Below, in pieces: positions 1 to 8,012 of a DNA stretch of 34,513 bases (position 1 is the stretch's first letter; each line of letters begins with the position of its first letter). The notes under the pieces are model-generated. The model was not told where the DNA came from. It saw only the letters and a program-made list of their open reading frames with translations, and did no database searches. The DNA comes from Deltaproteobacteria bacterium (GTDB lineage: Bacteria; JAEEML01): positions 1 through 34,513 of the forward strand of contig JAEEML010000009.1 in assembly GCA_016283195.1 (NCBI GenBank), read 5' to 3'. A program made the translations under genes and the position numbers.

Positions 1-51
1 AACGGGCGGGTGCACTTCACCGAGCGGCGGGAAGAGAACGAAAATTTTTAA
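1..51 (+). CDS. Possible C-terminal end of an upstream gene (partial)
   Basis: Frame 1 is open from the window edge to a TAA at 49-51 and would encode 16 residues ending in ENENF. The piece is charged and too short to assign to any family. The other two plus frames are also open here, so the reading frame is a guess based only on the stop falling a sensible distance before smpB. The stretch 52-147 that follows holds no feature I can support apart from the smpB ribosome binding site. Confidence 0.2.
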   Translation, partial: NGRVHFTERREENENF

Positions 52-147
52 GCCGAAAAGCCGGGGTGTGTTTCTTCCCTCTTGGCCTAATAAATGCAAT
101 TTGCTATTCTGCCCTTTGCACTGGTGCCCTTTAGAATAGGTGCTGCA

Positions 148-615
148 ATGGTCGAAAAAATAAAATTGCCGCTTATAAAAAATAAAAAAGCCCTCCGCGA
201 TTATGAAATACTCGAAAAGCTGGAGGCCGGAATTGCCCTTTTGGGCAGTGAGATCAAAGCTTGCCGCGCCGGCATGGCTGAGCTTTCTGATGCTTATGTA
301 GAGATAATAAACGGCGAAGCCTGGCTCTTTAACAGCCATATATCACCTTATGAAAAAGCCGGATATTTTAACCATGAGACCAAGCGCAAACGCCGTCTTT
401 TGCTGCACGCCCGCGAGCTGCATCGCTGGGAGCAAAAGGTCAAAGAGCGCGGCCTTACTATTGTGCCTCTCGATATGCACTTTAAAGGCGCTCTGCTTAA
501 GGTGGATATTGCTCTGGTGCGCGGACGCAGTAGCGTAGATAAGCGCAATGTTTTGGCCGAAAAAGAGGCTAAAAGAGAGATGGACAGAGCTATTAAATCA
601 GCTTTAAAAAAATAA
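148..615 (+). CDS. smpB: SsrA (tmRNA)-binding protein SmpB
   Basis: SmpB binds tmRNA and delivers it to stalled ribosomes, where trans-translation releases the ribosome and tags the unfinished peptide. The 155-residue product matches the family in length and in landmarks: NKKALRDYEI near the N-terminus, GIALLGSEIKACR, the NSHISPYE stretch, then KRKRRLLLHARE and the basic C-terminal tail ending in KSALKK, which enters the decoding centre in known SmpBs. An upstream ATG at 94 is in frame but would add 18 residues unlike SmpB; the ATG at 148 has an AGG seven bases before it and gives the normal N-terminus. No ssrA gene is visible nearby. The GH36-like gene follows after 21 bases. Assignment is secure. 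Confidence 0.96.
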   Translation: MVEKIKLPLIKNKKALRDYEILEKLEAGIALLGSEIKACRAGMAELSDAYVEIINGEAWLFNSHISPYEKAGYFNHETKRKRRLLLHARELHRWEQKVKERGLTIVPLDMHFKGALLKVDIALVRGRSSVDKRNVLAEKEAKREMDRAIKSALKK

Positions 616-636
616 TCTGGCGCCAGAGGTAAAAAG

Positions 637-2925
637 GTGAGCGAAGAAAGGCAAAGAATTATATATAGCGCTGAGGCCGGGGAAGCCTCCTTTACAGCCG
701 GCGTAAAATATGAACCTGTCACTGCCGGCGGAGCCCAAAAGCTCTCTTTTATGCCCCTTTGGGATCCACTCTTTGCCGGCGGCTGGCAGCTTACAGCAGA
801 CCGCCGCCAGGTTATGGATAGCTCCTGGGAATATACCTTTGAAGCGCAGCCTCTTGATAACGGCTTTAAAATGCGCCTTTTAGTACGCAATATTCAAAGT
901 GTGGCCGTAAAAGTCCATTATGTAGCTCCTTTCATTATTCATGTTTCCGATGGCACATATTTAAAATTAGATAATAATATTAATAAAATATCTTGGCTAC
1001 GCACTCTTGGTTATCAAACTGTTTCGGCTGCCGGCCTGGTGAAAACCGGCGAAAGACAGGCGCGTTGCCGTTTTTCTTCCATGCGCGACATGGCCGATAA
1101 TCCCTACCCAGACCACGCTCCGGAAGCCGGGTTTTATGTTTTGGACTGGCAAGGCAGCCTGGAATATGGCCATAGAGCTCTAATCTTTTCGGCCATTACC
1201 TCCGAAAAAGCTGTAACCCAAGGGCTCCTCAAAAGTAGCGGAGAACAACTTATCACGCTAAGGATCGCCAGCCTTTTTGGCGGCCTTATCTTAGAGCCCG
1301 GCCAGGAGCTCGCTTCAGACTGGCTGGCCATTACTTTTAGTAGCGATATTCCCAAAGCGCTAAGCACTCTTACTGCTGCCTGGGGAAAAGCCATGAATGC
1401 CCGCTTGGCCCCCGAGGCCGCGCCGGCCGGTTGGCGGCCGGAACTCCGCTATCGCAATCGCTTAAACGAAGAAGAGCTCAATAGAAATCTGCAAGAAATC
1501 AGTAAAATACATGCTGATTTACCTATATCGCTCATAACTCTCGGCGACGGCTACCAAGCGGCAGTCGGCGATTGGCTCACTCCAAGCAGCCGCTACCGCG
1601 ATATTCCGGCCGCCATAAGTGCCATTAAAGAGGCCGGTTTGACACCGGCTATCTGGCTCGCCCCATTTGTTTGCCAATCGGATTCTAAGCTAATGCATAA
1701 GCACCAGGACTGGCTCTTAAAAGAGCCTTCCGGCGCTCCTAAGGTGGCCGGCAACAACAATATTTGGCGCGGCCGTTTTTACGCTCTCGATGCCAGCAAT
1801 CCAGATTTTTTAGCCGAACTCACCAAGTGGTTTACCACCCTTAAAGAGGTCGGCGTCAGCCATTTTAAATTAGATTTTCTCTATGCTGCCGCCCTGCCCG
1901 GCCGGCGCTATAACAAAGAACTTACCGGCATTGGCGCTCTGCGCTCCGCACTCCTCGCCATAAGAGAAGCCATAGGTAATGAGGCTTATTTGGCCTGCGA
2001 CGAAGTGCCTTTTGGCGCTGCTGTCGGTCTCGCCGATGCCATAGCTTGCAGCCCCAAAATCGAGCGCTTTTGGCAAAGTCAATTGCAAGAGCTCAGCACC
2101 GGCTCTACGAGCTTTCCGGCGGCGGAAAACGCCATTAGCGCCACCTTAAACCGCCTGCATCTGCAGCGCCGCCTGGCCCACTTATCGCCCTGCCTGGCTC
2201 TCTCGGCCGCAGCCCATGGCAATAAATTAACCAGTAAACAATTGCGCACCTTATATACCACGCTGGCCATCAGCGGCGGCGAGCTGGAATTTAGCGAAAA
2301 TATAGAGGAAATTTCAGCAGATATCGCTAGTTTAGCCAGGCTTTTACCCTTGCATTCCTTTACACCGGAAGTCATCGGCCTGGGCCAGGACATGGTGCCG
2401 GAAGTATTTAAGGTAAAAAACAGCGATGAGAGCGTTTTGGCTATTGCCTTTTTCAATTGGAGCGAGGGCCCTGTCACCAAAAGCCTTAATTTTACCGCTC
2501 TTGATACTACTGCTCCCAGCGGTTACCACCTCTATGATCCTTGGGAAAATACCTATTATGGTATTTGGGAAAAAAACGATTTAAAAGCCTATGATATCTC
2601 GCGCCATGGCTGTCGCCTCTTTATTGCCACCAGGCATGAAGATATGCCGCAACTGGTTGGTGTGGCTCCGCTCATTATGAGCCATCTGCTTCCCGGCATA
2701 GGTGCCGCTTATAACGCCGCACGCCAGGAATTATCCATTACTTTAAAAGGGTACATAAAACGCACTTTGGAATGTTTTGTGGCCTTTCCTTCTTGGTGCC
2801 GCGATAAAAAGGCTCTTCTTAGCGGCGGCACGCTTTTGGATACGCAAAAGCGCGGTTCTATTATGATTTATAAAATAAACTGCGCCGCAGATGAGGTGGT
2901 TTTATCCGTAACTTGCTCTTTCTAA
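637..2925 (+). CDS. GH36-like alpha-galactosidase family protein
   Basis: A 762-residue protein with the glycoside hydrolase family 36 layout: an N-terminal beta-sandwich (about 1-250), a central TIM barrel (about 265-560) and a C-terminal beta domain. GH36 enzymes remove alpha-galactose, with retention, from oligosaccharides. The barrel shows GDGYQ at 303-307 (family DDGWQ), the nucleophile motif KLDF with Asp413, and a candidate acid/base Asp467 in LADAIACS. The strand that normally carries the GWCSW motif instead reads GWRPELRYRN at 265-274, so sugar-contacting residues differ and the substrate may not be alpha-galactoside. There is no signal peptide, so it is probably cytoplasmic. The start is GTG, supported by AGAGGT seven bases upstream. 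It lies between smpB and a membrane glycosyltransferase-like gene, which may hint at glycan handling. The family is fairly sure; the substrate is unknown. Confidence 0.8.
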   Translation: MSEERQRIIYSAEAGEASFTAGVKYEPVTAGGAQKLSFMPLWDPLFAGGWQLTADRRQVMDSSWEYTFEAQPLDNGFKMRLLVRNIQSVAVKVHYVAPFIIHVSDGTYLKLDNNINKISWLRTLGYQTVSAAGLVKTGERQARCRFSSMRDMADNPYPDHAPEAGFYVLDWQGSLEYGHRALIFSAITSEKAVTQGLLKSSGEQLITLRIASLFGGLILEPGQELASDWLAITFSSDIPKALSTLTAAWGKAMNARLAPEAAPAGWRPELRYRNRLNEEELNRNLQEISKIHADLPISLITLGDGYQAAVGDWLTPSSRYRDIPAAISAIKEAGLTPAIWLAPFVCQSDSKLMHKHQDWLLKEPSGAPKVAGNNNIWRGRFYALDASNPDFLAELTKWFTTLKEVGVSHFKLDFLYAAALPGRRYNKELTGIGALRSALLAIREAIGNEAYLACDEVPFGAAVGLADAIACSPKIERFWQSQLQELSTGSTSFPAAENAISATLNRLHLQRRLAHLSPCLALSAAAHGNKLTSKQLRTLYTTLAISGGELEFSENIEEISADIASLARLLPLHSFTPEVIGLGQDMVPEVFKVKNSDESVLAIAFFNWSEGPVTKSLNFTALDTTAPSGYHLYDPWENTYYGIWEKNDLKAYDISRHGCRLFIATRHEDMPQLVGVAPLIMSHLLPGIGAAYNAARQELSITLKGYIKRTLECFVAFPSWCRDKKALLSGGTLLDTQKRGSIMIYKINCAADEVVLSVTCSF

Positions 2926-2964
2926 AGCCTAGCCGCATCAAAGTTCAAATCGGAGAAATTTTTT

Positions 2965-5250
2965 ATGTCCCGTAGCAGCAAATCAAAGAATAACGCCGTT
3001 CGCAAAAGCAGCAAAACTGCCGGCGAAAATGGTCACAAGCATAGCGCCGGAGGGGTTAAAGCCGTCATTGCCGCACTCTGGGCTGCCCCCAAAAGTGGCG
3101 AAAATTCTTTGGAATATAAGCCCAAAATGAACGCCGGCGTTTTAGCCGCCCTCTTTGCCGCCGCATTTTTTATCTTTTACTTAACTTCGGCGCCTACCAT
3201 TGTCACCGAAGGCGATGCCGCCGAGTTTACCGCTGCCGCCGCCGTGCGCGGCATTGCCCACCCTCCGGGTTATCCGGCCTATATTTTTCTCTCCTGGCTG
3301 ATAGGCCTAATTGTGCCGACCATGCACCTAGCCAGAGCGCTTAATTTGCTCTCGGTTTTGTGCGGAGCTTTAGCCGCCACCTCCATGGCCGCTATCATCA
3401 TCACCATGGCTCGGCGCTATAGCCATATTAAGCCGCTTACCGCCTATGCCGGTGCCGCCGTAGCCGCCCTCACTACCACCTTCAGCCTGGAAATTTGGAC
3501 TCAGGCCATAAGCGCCGAAGTTTATACCATGAGCCTTTTCATCATCTTTGCCTCTCTCTGGCTGAGTGTTCATGAAGTTGGCGAAAAATATCCGCAGATT
3601 ATCCTCTTTTTGCTGGCCTTTGGCTATGGTGTCCACCACACTATTATTGTGCTCTCGCTGCCAATTTTAGCCGAATACTTCTTCCGCACCCGCCTGAATA
3701 TGCGCGGGCGCTATATGCTCACCTTGCTGGTCATAGCCTTGGTGCCGGCCTTTTTAATCTTTAAAAATTCCGTAAAAATTGCCCAGTTGGATTTTGGCGG
3801 GCGCCTAGTACTGGCCTCAGTTTTTATTATTATTGCCACCGTAATTAGCCTTATTTTTTACAAAAAAGGCGGTTACAAAGGCACTAAAACAGAGATAATT
3901 ACCTCCTGGCTCGCCTATTTGTTTGGCCTTTCATTTTACCTCTATTTGCCGCTCGCCAGTAGCGCCAACCCACCGATGGATTTTGTCAACCCGGAGACTT
4001 ACAAGGGCTTTTGGGACCTCATCACCATGGCCGGTATGCCCTCTTTAAATCCGGAATCGCGCGACCTCGCCATGTGGAGCGCCCAGTTCGGCTCATTTTT
4101 TAGCCAGTGGTGGCGCCAGTTCCCGGCGGCCGTTTTTCCGTTTATCGCTCTTGGGCTCATCTTAATTTTGGCCGCTCCATTTAGTGAGTACCTAGGCAAA
4201 AAAGATTTTATCTATGGCCCCTGGACTTTTTACATGGTGCTGCTCGCCATCTTTCTGGGCACTACTTGGGGCTATATCACCATCACCAACTTTACTCCGG
4301 GCAGCAGCTTTGAAAACGAAGTGCGCGTTTTTTATCTCCCGGCTTACGGCATTTGCGCTATAGCCGCCGGCCTGGCTCTCATCTGCATCTGCCACTTTTT
4401 ACCGCAAAAACTTGTAATTTTTACCAAAAGGCCAATTTTACCGGCAAGTTGCCTTATTATCTGGCTTATCATTGCCGCTTTTTGGCTGGGGCAAAACTGG
4501 CATAGCCAGGATAAATCAAAGAATTACATTGCCTATAATTATGGGCTTGATTTGCTAAAAGCCGTGCCGGAAGGAGGCATTATTTTCACTCCCGGCGACA
4601 ATGCCGCTCAGCCAATTTTTTATTTTCAACAGGTAGAAAAGCGCTTCACCAAAGTGGCCGCCATCCATATTCCGCTCATTCCTTTCCCTTGGTACAAAGA
4701 TATGCTGGAGCGCATTTACCCCGATCTCACCATTCCCCGGCGGGCCCGCACTCCGCTCGATATCATAAGAGCCAATATTGACAAGCGCCCTGTTTATTTT
4801 GTGCGCGCCGTGCCGGAAAAGGATATCCCCGGCTTTAAAGTTACTCCGGCCGGTTTTATTTACCGCGTATTACCGGAGGGAGCCCCCTATACGCCAAAGC
4901 TGCCGGACATAAGCAATTATGCACATTTATTTGAATATCATAAAATAGCCACCGATCTTAGAGAAGAATCCATCTATGCCGAATACCGCGACGGCTTTTT
5001 AAAACAGAGCATCGCCTTTTTGGAGAATCAGCAACTGGCCAGCGCCATAAAGATGCTGGAATTTACCGTCTCCCTGCCGCAAATGAATTTTATCGGCGAC
5101 AAACAGGTCTATGCTTATGCCGTTTTTACCCTGGCTCAAAGCTATGCCATTAGCGGTAACAAGGAGAAAGCCATAGACCTGGGCGCCAGGTTGGTAAAGG
5201 AACGCCCCGATTTTACCCCGGTAAAAAAATGGCTCAGCAACTTGAAATGA
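2965..5250 (+). CDS. DUF2723 (TMEM260-like) multi-pass membrane protein, candidate protein O-glycosyltransferase
   Basis: A 761-residue membrane protein. A Lys/Ser-rich N-terminal tail of about 55 residues precedes the first membrane helix (about 57-74). After it comes the family signature, TEGDAAEF at 81-88 followed by HPPGYP at 99-104, the acidic pair and HPPG loop typical of DUF2723. About ten further hydrophobic helices run to roughly residue 510; then come a soluble region and a TPR-like C-terminus (about 670-761). Human TMEM260, of the same family, is a protein O-mannosyltransferase, and the fold resembles GT-C enzymes that use lipid-linked sugars, so a role in glycosylating exported proteins is plausible. 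GGAGAAA lies just before the ATG. The family call is strong, the activity inferred. The next 130 bases hold a palindrome, a promoter and a leader. Confidence 0.82.
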   Translation: MSRSSKSKNNAVRKSSKTAGENGHKHSAGGVKAVIAALWAAPKSGENSLEYKPKMNAGVLAALFAAAFFIFYLTSAPTIVTEGDAAEFTAAAAVRGIAHPPGYPAYIFLSWLIGLIVPTMHLARALNLLSVLCGALAATSMAAIIITMARRYSHIKPLTAYAGAAVAALTTTFSLEIWTQAISAEVYTMSLFIIFASLWLSVHEVGEKYPQIILFLLAFGYGVHHTIIVLSLPILAEYFFRTRLNMRGRYMLTLLVIALVPAFLIFKNSVKIAQLDFGGRLVLASVFIIIATVISLIFYKKGGYKGTKTEIITSWLAYLFGLSFYLYLPLASSANPPMDFVNPETYKGFWDLITMAGMPSLNPESRDLAMWSAQFGSFFSQWWRQFPAAVFPFIALGLILILAAPFSEYLGKKDFIYGPWTFYMVLLAIFLGTTWGYITITNFTPGSSFENEVRVFYLPAYGICAIAAGLALICICHFLPQKLVIFTKRPILPASCLIIWLIIAAFWLGQNWHSQDKSKNYIAYNYGLDLLKAVPEGGIIFTPGDNAAQPIFYFQQVEKRFTKVAAIHIPLIPFPWYKDMLERIYPDLTIPRRARTPLDIIRANIDKRPVYFVRAVPEKDIPGFKVTPAGFIYRVLPEGAPYTPKLPDISNYAHLFEYHKIATDLREESIYAEYRDGFLKQSIAFLENQQLASAIKMLEFTVSLPQMNFIGDKQVYAYAVFTLAQSYAISGNKEKAIDLGARLVKERPDFTPVKKWLSNLK

Positions 5251-5257
5251 AAATTCT

Positions 5258-5281
5258 CAATTTTAAAATTGAATCTTTTTT
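5258..5281 (+). terminator. Possible weak terminator or operator palindrome
   Basis: A perfect 14-base palindrome, CAATTTTAAAATTG at 5258-5271, begins seven bases after the stop of the DUF2723 gene and is followed by a T tract at 5275-5281. The stem is pure AT apart from the ends, so it would be a weak intrinsic terminator. It also overlaps the presumed -35 box of the next promoter and could be an operator instead. Confidence 0.35.
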
Positions 5282-5295
5282 CTACTTGCTATAAG
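5269..5295 (+). promoter_or_regulatory. Predicted sigma70-type promoter of the GAF-cheY-trkAH group
   Basis: TTGAAT at 5269-5274 and TATAAG at 5290-5295 are 15 bases apart. The -10 is preceded by TG and one base (5287-5289), an extended -10 that can make up for short spacing. Transcription would start near 5302, at the foot of the hairpins that follow. Called from consensus only. Confidence 0.45.
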
Positions 5296-5299
5296 GTGG

Positions 5300-5356
5300 G
5301 GCGGTAGTGTGCGCGGCTTAAGGTAGCTATTTTCCGAAAGCTACCGCCAGTAGCCG
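5300..5356 (+). promoter_or_regulatory. Leader with two mutually exclusive stem-loops
   Basis: The leader can fold two ways. In one, GGCGGTAG (5300-5307) pairs with CTACCGCC (5341-5348). In the other, GGTAGCT (5322-5328) pairs with AGCTACC (5339-5345), extended by an outer CGGCT (5314-5318) with AGCCG (5352-5356). Both use 5341-5345, so they cannot coexist. It sits between the predicted promoter and the GAF gene start at 5381. It matches no riboswitch class I recognise, and no clear terminator U-tract follows. Confidence 0.4.
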
Positions 5357-5380
5357 TTTCAATTACGTTTTAGGTGCAAT

Positions 5381-6217
5381 ATGGGTGACATACAGGGAGG
5401 CGGCGTTTCTGGTGACGGTTACATCGAACGCCGCGAAGAAATCATGGCAGTGATGAAAAAAACTGCCTCATTTACCGAGGAGCTCTTGCAGGAAAATGAG
5501 CGTCTTCGGCAGCGGGTGTCAACTCTGGAAGCCCAGAAGAGTATGCCAGTGGCTGCCGATAACTCATTTGTCCAGGAGCTCATGGAACGCCTCAAACAAA
5601 CAGAAAACGATAAGCAGGAGCTCTTCAGCCGTTTTCAGGAAGTTTCTGAAGAGAATCGCAACTTTGCCGAGCGCTATGTAGAAATAGAAGCCGAGAACAA
5701 CAACCTCGCCAACCTCTATGTAGCCTCTTATCAGTTGCACTCCACTCTTGATTTTGACGAAGTTATTCAGATTATTACTGAAATTGTCATCAATCTCATT
5801 GGTGCCGAGGCCTTTGCCATTGCCCTCATCGATCCCAAAACCGAGGTGGTTAAAGCTGTTTCGGCCGAGGGCATCCGCCAGGAAGAATTTCCTACTGTTA
5901 AGCTGGGTGAAGGAGTTATCGGCAAAGTACTCGCCGATGGCGAACCTTTTATCCCGGATGCTCTGGACCCCGAAGCCAAGATTGATTTGACTAAACCGAT
6001 TGTTGCCGTTCCTCTAAAGATTAAAGATCTGGTCTTTGGTGTTTTGTGCATTTACCGTTTCTTTGAGCAAAAGAAGGAACTGGTGGATGTGGACCGCGAG
6101 CTCTTTACTCTGCTTGCCGGCCACGCTGCCACAGCAATTTTTTCCTCACGGCTTTATACCGATTCAAACCGCAAGTTGCAAACCATCCAGGGTTTGATTC
6201 AGCTTATGGCCTCGTGA
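5381..6217 (+). CDS. Coiled-coil plus GAF-domain protein
   Basis: A 278-residue soluble protein with a Glu/Gln-rich coiled coil at about 28-115, then a GAF domain at about 118-262 with VIQIITEIVINLIGAEAFAI at its first helix and the conserved core VAVPLKIKDLVFGVLCIY. GAF domains bind small ligands or serve as dimer sensors, but no ligand can be read from the sequence. There is no kinase, GGDEF or HTH domain, so it probably acts as a sensor or adaptor through a partner. The ATG at 5381 has AGG six bases before it; a later in-frame Met at residue 22 is possible. A CheY-like receiver follows 36 bases downstream, then trkA and trkH, suggesting a shared transcript and a signalling link. The domain call is good; the role is unknown. 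Confidence 0.82.
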   Translation: MGDIQGGGVSGDGYIERREEIMAVMKKTASFTEELLQENERLRQRVSTLEAQKSMPVAADNSFVQELMERLKQTENDKQELFSRFQEVSEENRNFAERYVEIEAENNNLANLYVASYQLHSTLDFDEVIQIITEIVINLIGAEAFAIALIDPKTEVVKAVSAEGIRQEEFPTVKLGEGVIGKVLADGEPFIPDALDPEAKIDLTKPIVAVPLKIKDLVFGVLCIYRFFEQKKELVDVDRELFTLLAGHAATAIFSSRLYTDSNRKLQTIQGLIQLMAS

Positions 6218-6253
6218 GCAAATAATGATGAATAACCACTAAGAGATAAAAAG

Positions 6254-6631
6254 ATGGCTAAATTTACTGCATTAGTTGTTGAAGATTCACCCACCATGCG
6301 GCAGCTTATCTGCTTTGCTTTAAGGCGCGTGCGGGAAGTAACCGTGGTTGAAGCAAACGATGGTGTAGATGGTTTAAAGAAATTAAGTCAGCACCATGTC
6401 GATATTTTGCTGACCGATATAAATATGCCCATCATGGACGGCCTAAAGCTGGTTTCGATGGTCAGGAAAGATGCCAATTACAAAGAATTACCCATTATCA
6501 TCATAACCACCGAAGGTTCACCGGAGGATCGCCAGCGGGCTCTGGCTCTCGGAGCTAATGCTTACATTACCAAGCCCATACAAGCACCACAGGTTATCAG
6601 CCAGGTAAAATCATTATTAAAGCTCCCTTAA
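6254..6631 (+). CDS. Stand-alone CheY-like response regulator receiver
   Basis: A 125-residue single receiver domain. It has the acidic pair Glu10/Asp11, the phospho-acceptor Asp55 in TDINMPIMDG, Thr85/Thr86 in IIIITTEGS and Lys107 in ITKPI, so every residue needed for phosphorylation and switching is present. With no output domain, it must act by protein contact, as CheY does on the flagellar motor, or as a phosphorelay step. No histidine kinase, chemotaxis or flagellar gene is in the window. The neighbours are the GAF protein 36 bases upstream and trkA 15 bases downstream, which makes one operon likely. Potassium-uptake control is one possible target but is only inferred from position. I avoid the symbol cheY because a chemotaxis role is not shown. 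Confidence 0.9.
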   Translation: MAKFTALVVEDSPTMRQLICFALRRVREVTVVEANDGVDGLKKLSQHHVDILLTDINMPIMDGLKLVSMVRKDANYKELPIIIITTEGSPEDRQRALALGANAYITKPIQAPQVISQVKSLLKLP

Positions 6632-6646
6632 TCCGGCCTTAGTTCC

Positions 6647-8011
6647 ATGCGTATTCTGATCATTGGTGCCGGTGATATTGGTTATACCATTGCTTCCCGG
6701 CTCGTTTCCGAGGGCGCGGAAGTAGTGGTGGTCGAAAGCGACCCGGCGCGCCGGCAATATTGCAACAACACTCTTGATTTAATGGTTTTTGACGGCAATG
6801 GTTCCGATCCGACAATTCTCAAAGAGGCGGGCATTGAAGTAGCCGACATGGTGGTAGCCGTCACCAAACAAGATGAAGTAAATATCACCGCCTGCCTTTT
6901 GGCCAAAATACTGGCTCCCAAAAGCACGCGCATTGCCCGCATAAGAAATCCCGAGCTTTCCAAACTTAGCGCTCTTTATGGCATAGAGGCCCTGGATTTG
7001 GCTCTCACCATCCACCCGGAAGGGCTGGTAGCTAAAAAGGTAAGCGACCTCTTAAACCACGACGGCGCGGTAGATTATATCAGCTTTGCCGACGGTATGC
7101 TCAATGTTCTGGGTATTCCGGTGCCCAAAGAGAGCCCGATTGTCGGCCAAAAACTCATGGATTTAGGCCAAAAATATGATTGGTGGCACAAAATTCTTTT
7201 GGCGGCCGTCCAGCGCGGCAGCGAAGTACTTATTCCGCGCGGTAATCTGGTAATTAATGCCAAAGATGTCCTTTATACCGTCACCACCCAGAGCTCTAAA
7301 AGCGAGGTGATGGCGCTCTTAAATTGCCCGGGCAAAGAGCCTAAAAATATCATGATGTATGGCAGCAATCATGTGGCCCGCGCTATTTTAGATCATCTGG
7401 AAAAAGAGGGGCTGGCTGTCAAATTAATAGAGCCCTCCATGGCGCGTTGCGAGGCCCTGGCCGATAAAGTGGCTTCTTCTACCGCCATTCTCCATGGCGA
7501 AGGCACCGATGAAACACTTTTAAAGAGCGAAAATATCCGCGGTATGGATGCCTTTATTGCCTGTTCGGAAGAAGAAGAAACCAATATTTTAGCTGCTGTT
7601 TTGGCCAAAAGACTGGGCGCCCGCTCGGTCATCGCCGTTACCAATAAGCTGATTTTTATGCCTATTTTAGCCGCCAACGGCATCAATATTGCCGTTAGCC
7701 CCAGCTACACCGCCATTGGCTCAATTTTGCAGTTTATCCGCCTGGGCCGCGTGCTTTCGGTGCAGCCGTTTTTTGACGATAGTGCCGAATTTATTGAATT
7801 TATCGTGCCGGAGGAGGCCCCGATTGTAGGGCAGGAACTGCGCAATTTTAAATTGCCGCACGAATCCATTCTCACCTCCATTGTGCGCCGCGATGAAGTA
7901 GTTATCCCGCGCGGGGAAACCATCATCGAGGCCGGAGACCGCGTTTTGGTCTTTACCAAGAGACGAGCCGTCCACAAAGTGGAGCAGGTTTTCTCCGCCG
8001 AAGTGAATTAA
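6647..8011 (+). CDS. trkA: Trk system potassium uptake protein TrkA
   Basis: TrkA is the peripheral cytoplasmic NAD-binding subunit that gates the TrkH potassium channel. The 454-residue protein has the classic duplicated form, RCK_N-RCK_C-RCK_N-RCK_C. The first Rossmann motif is GAGDIG at 7-12 with acidic Glu30 after the second strand (VVVVESD). The second half begins near residue 231, and its motif reads GSNHVA, degenerate as is usual for the second copy. Each half ends in a TrkA_C domain, recognisable from the paired phrases PKESPIVGQKL and EEAPIVGQEL. No clear Shine-Dalgarno precedes the ATG, which lies 15 bases after the receiver gene, so translational coupling is likely. trkH begins two bases after its stop. 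Confidence 0.95.
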   Translation: MRILIIGAGDIGYTIASRLVSEGAEVVVVESDPARRQYCNNTLDLMVFDGNGSDPTILKEAGIEVADMVVAVTKQDEVNITACLLAKILAPKSTRIARIRNPELSKLSALYGIEALDLALTIHPEGLVAKKVSDLLNHDGAVDYISFADGMLNVLGIPVPKESPIVGQKLMDLGQKYDWWHKILLAAVQRGSEVLIPRGNLVINAKDVLYTVTTQSSKSEVMALLNCPGKEPKNIMMYGSNHVARAILDHLEKEGLAVKLIEPSMARCEALADKVASSTAILHGEGTDETLLKSENIRGMDAFIACSEEEETNILAAVLAKRLGARSVIAVTNKLIFMPILAANGINIAVSPSYTAIGSILQFIRLGRVLSVQPFFDDSAEFIEFIVPEEAPIVGQELRNFKLPHESILTSIVRRDEVVIPRGETIIEAGDRVLVFTKRRAVHKVEQVFSAEVN

Positions 8012-8012
8012 T

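Noticed and set aside
94-147. Upstream ATG extension of smpB
   Set aside because: The extra 18 residues are hydrophobic and unlike SmpB; the ATG at 148 has a ribosome binding site and gives the family N-terminus.
348-890. Antisense open frame of 180 residues opposite smpB and the GH36-like gene
   Set aside because: It is a codon-bias shadow of two real genes, crosses their boundary, and has no recognisable domain or ribosome binding site.
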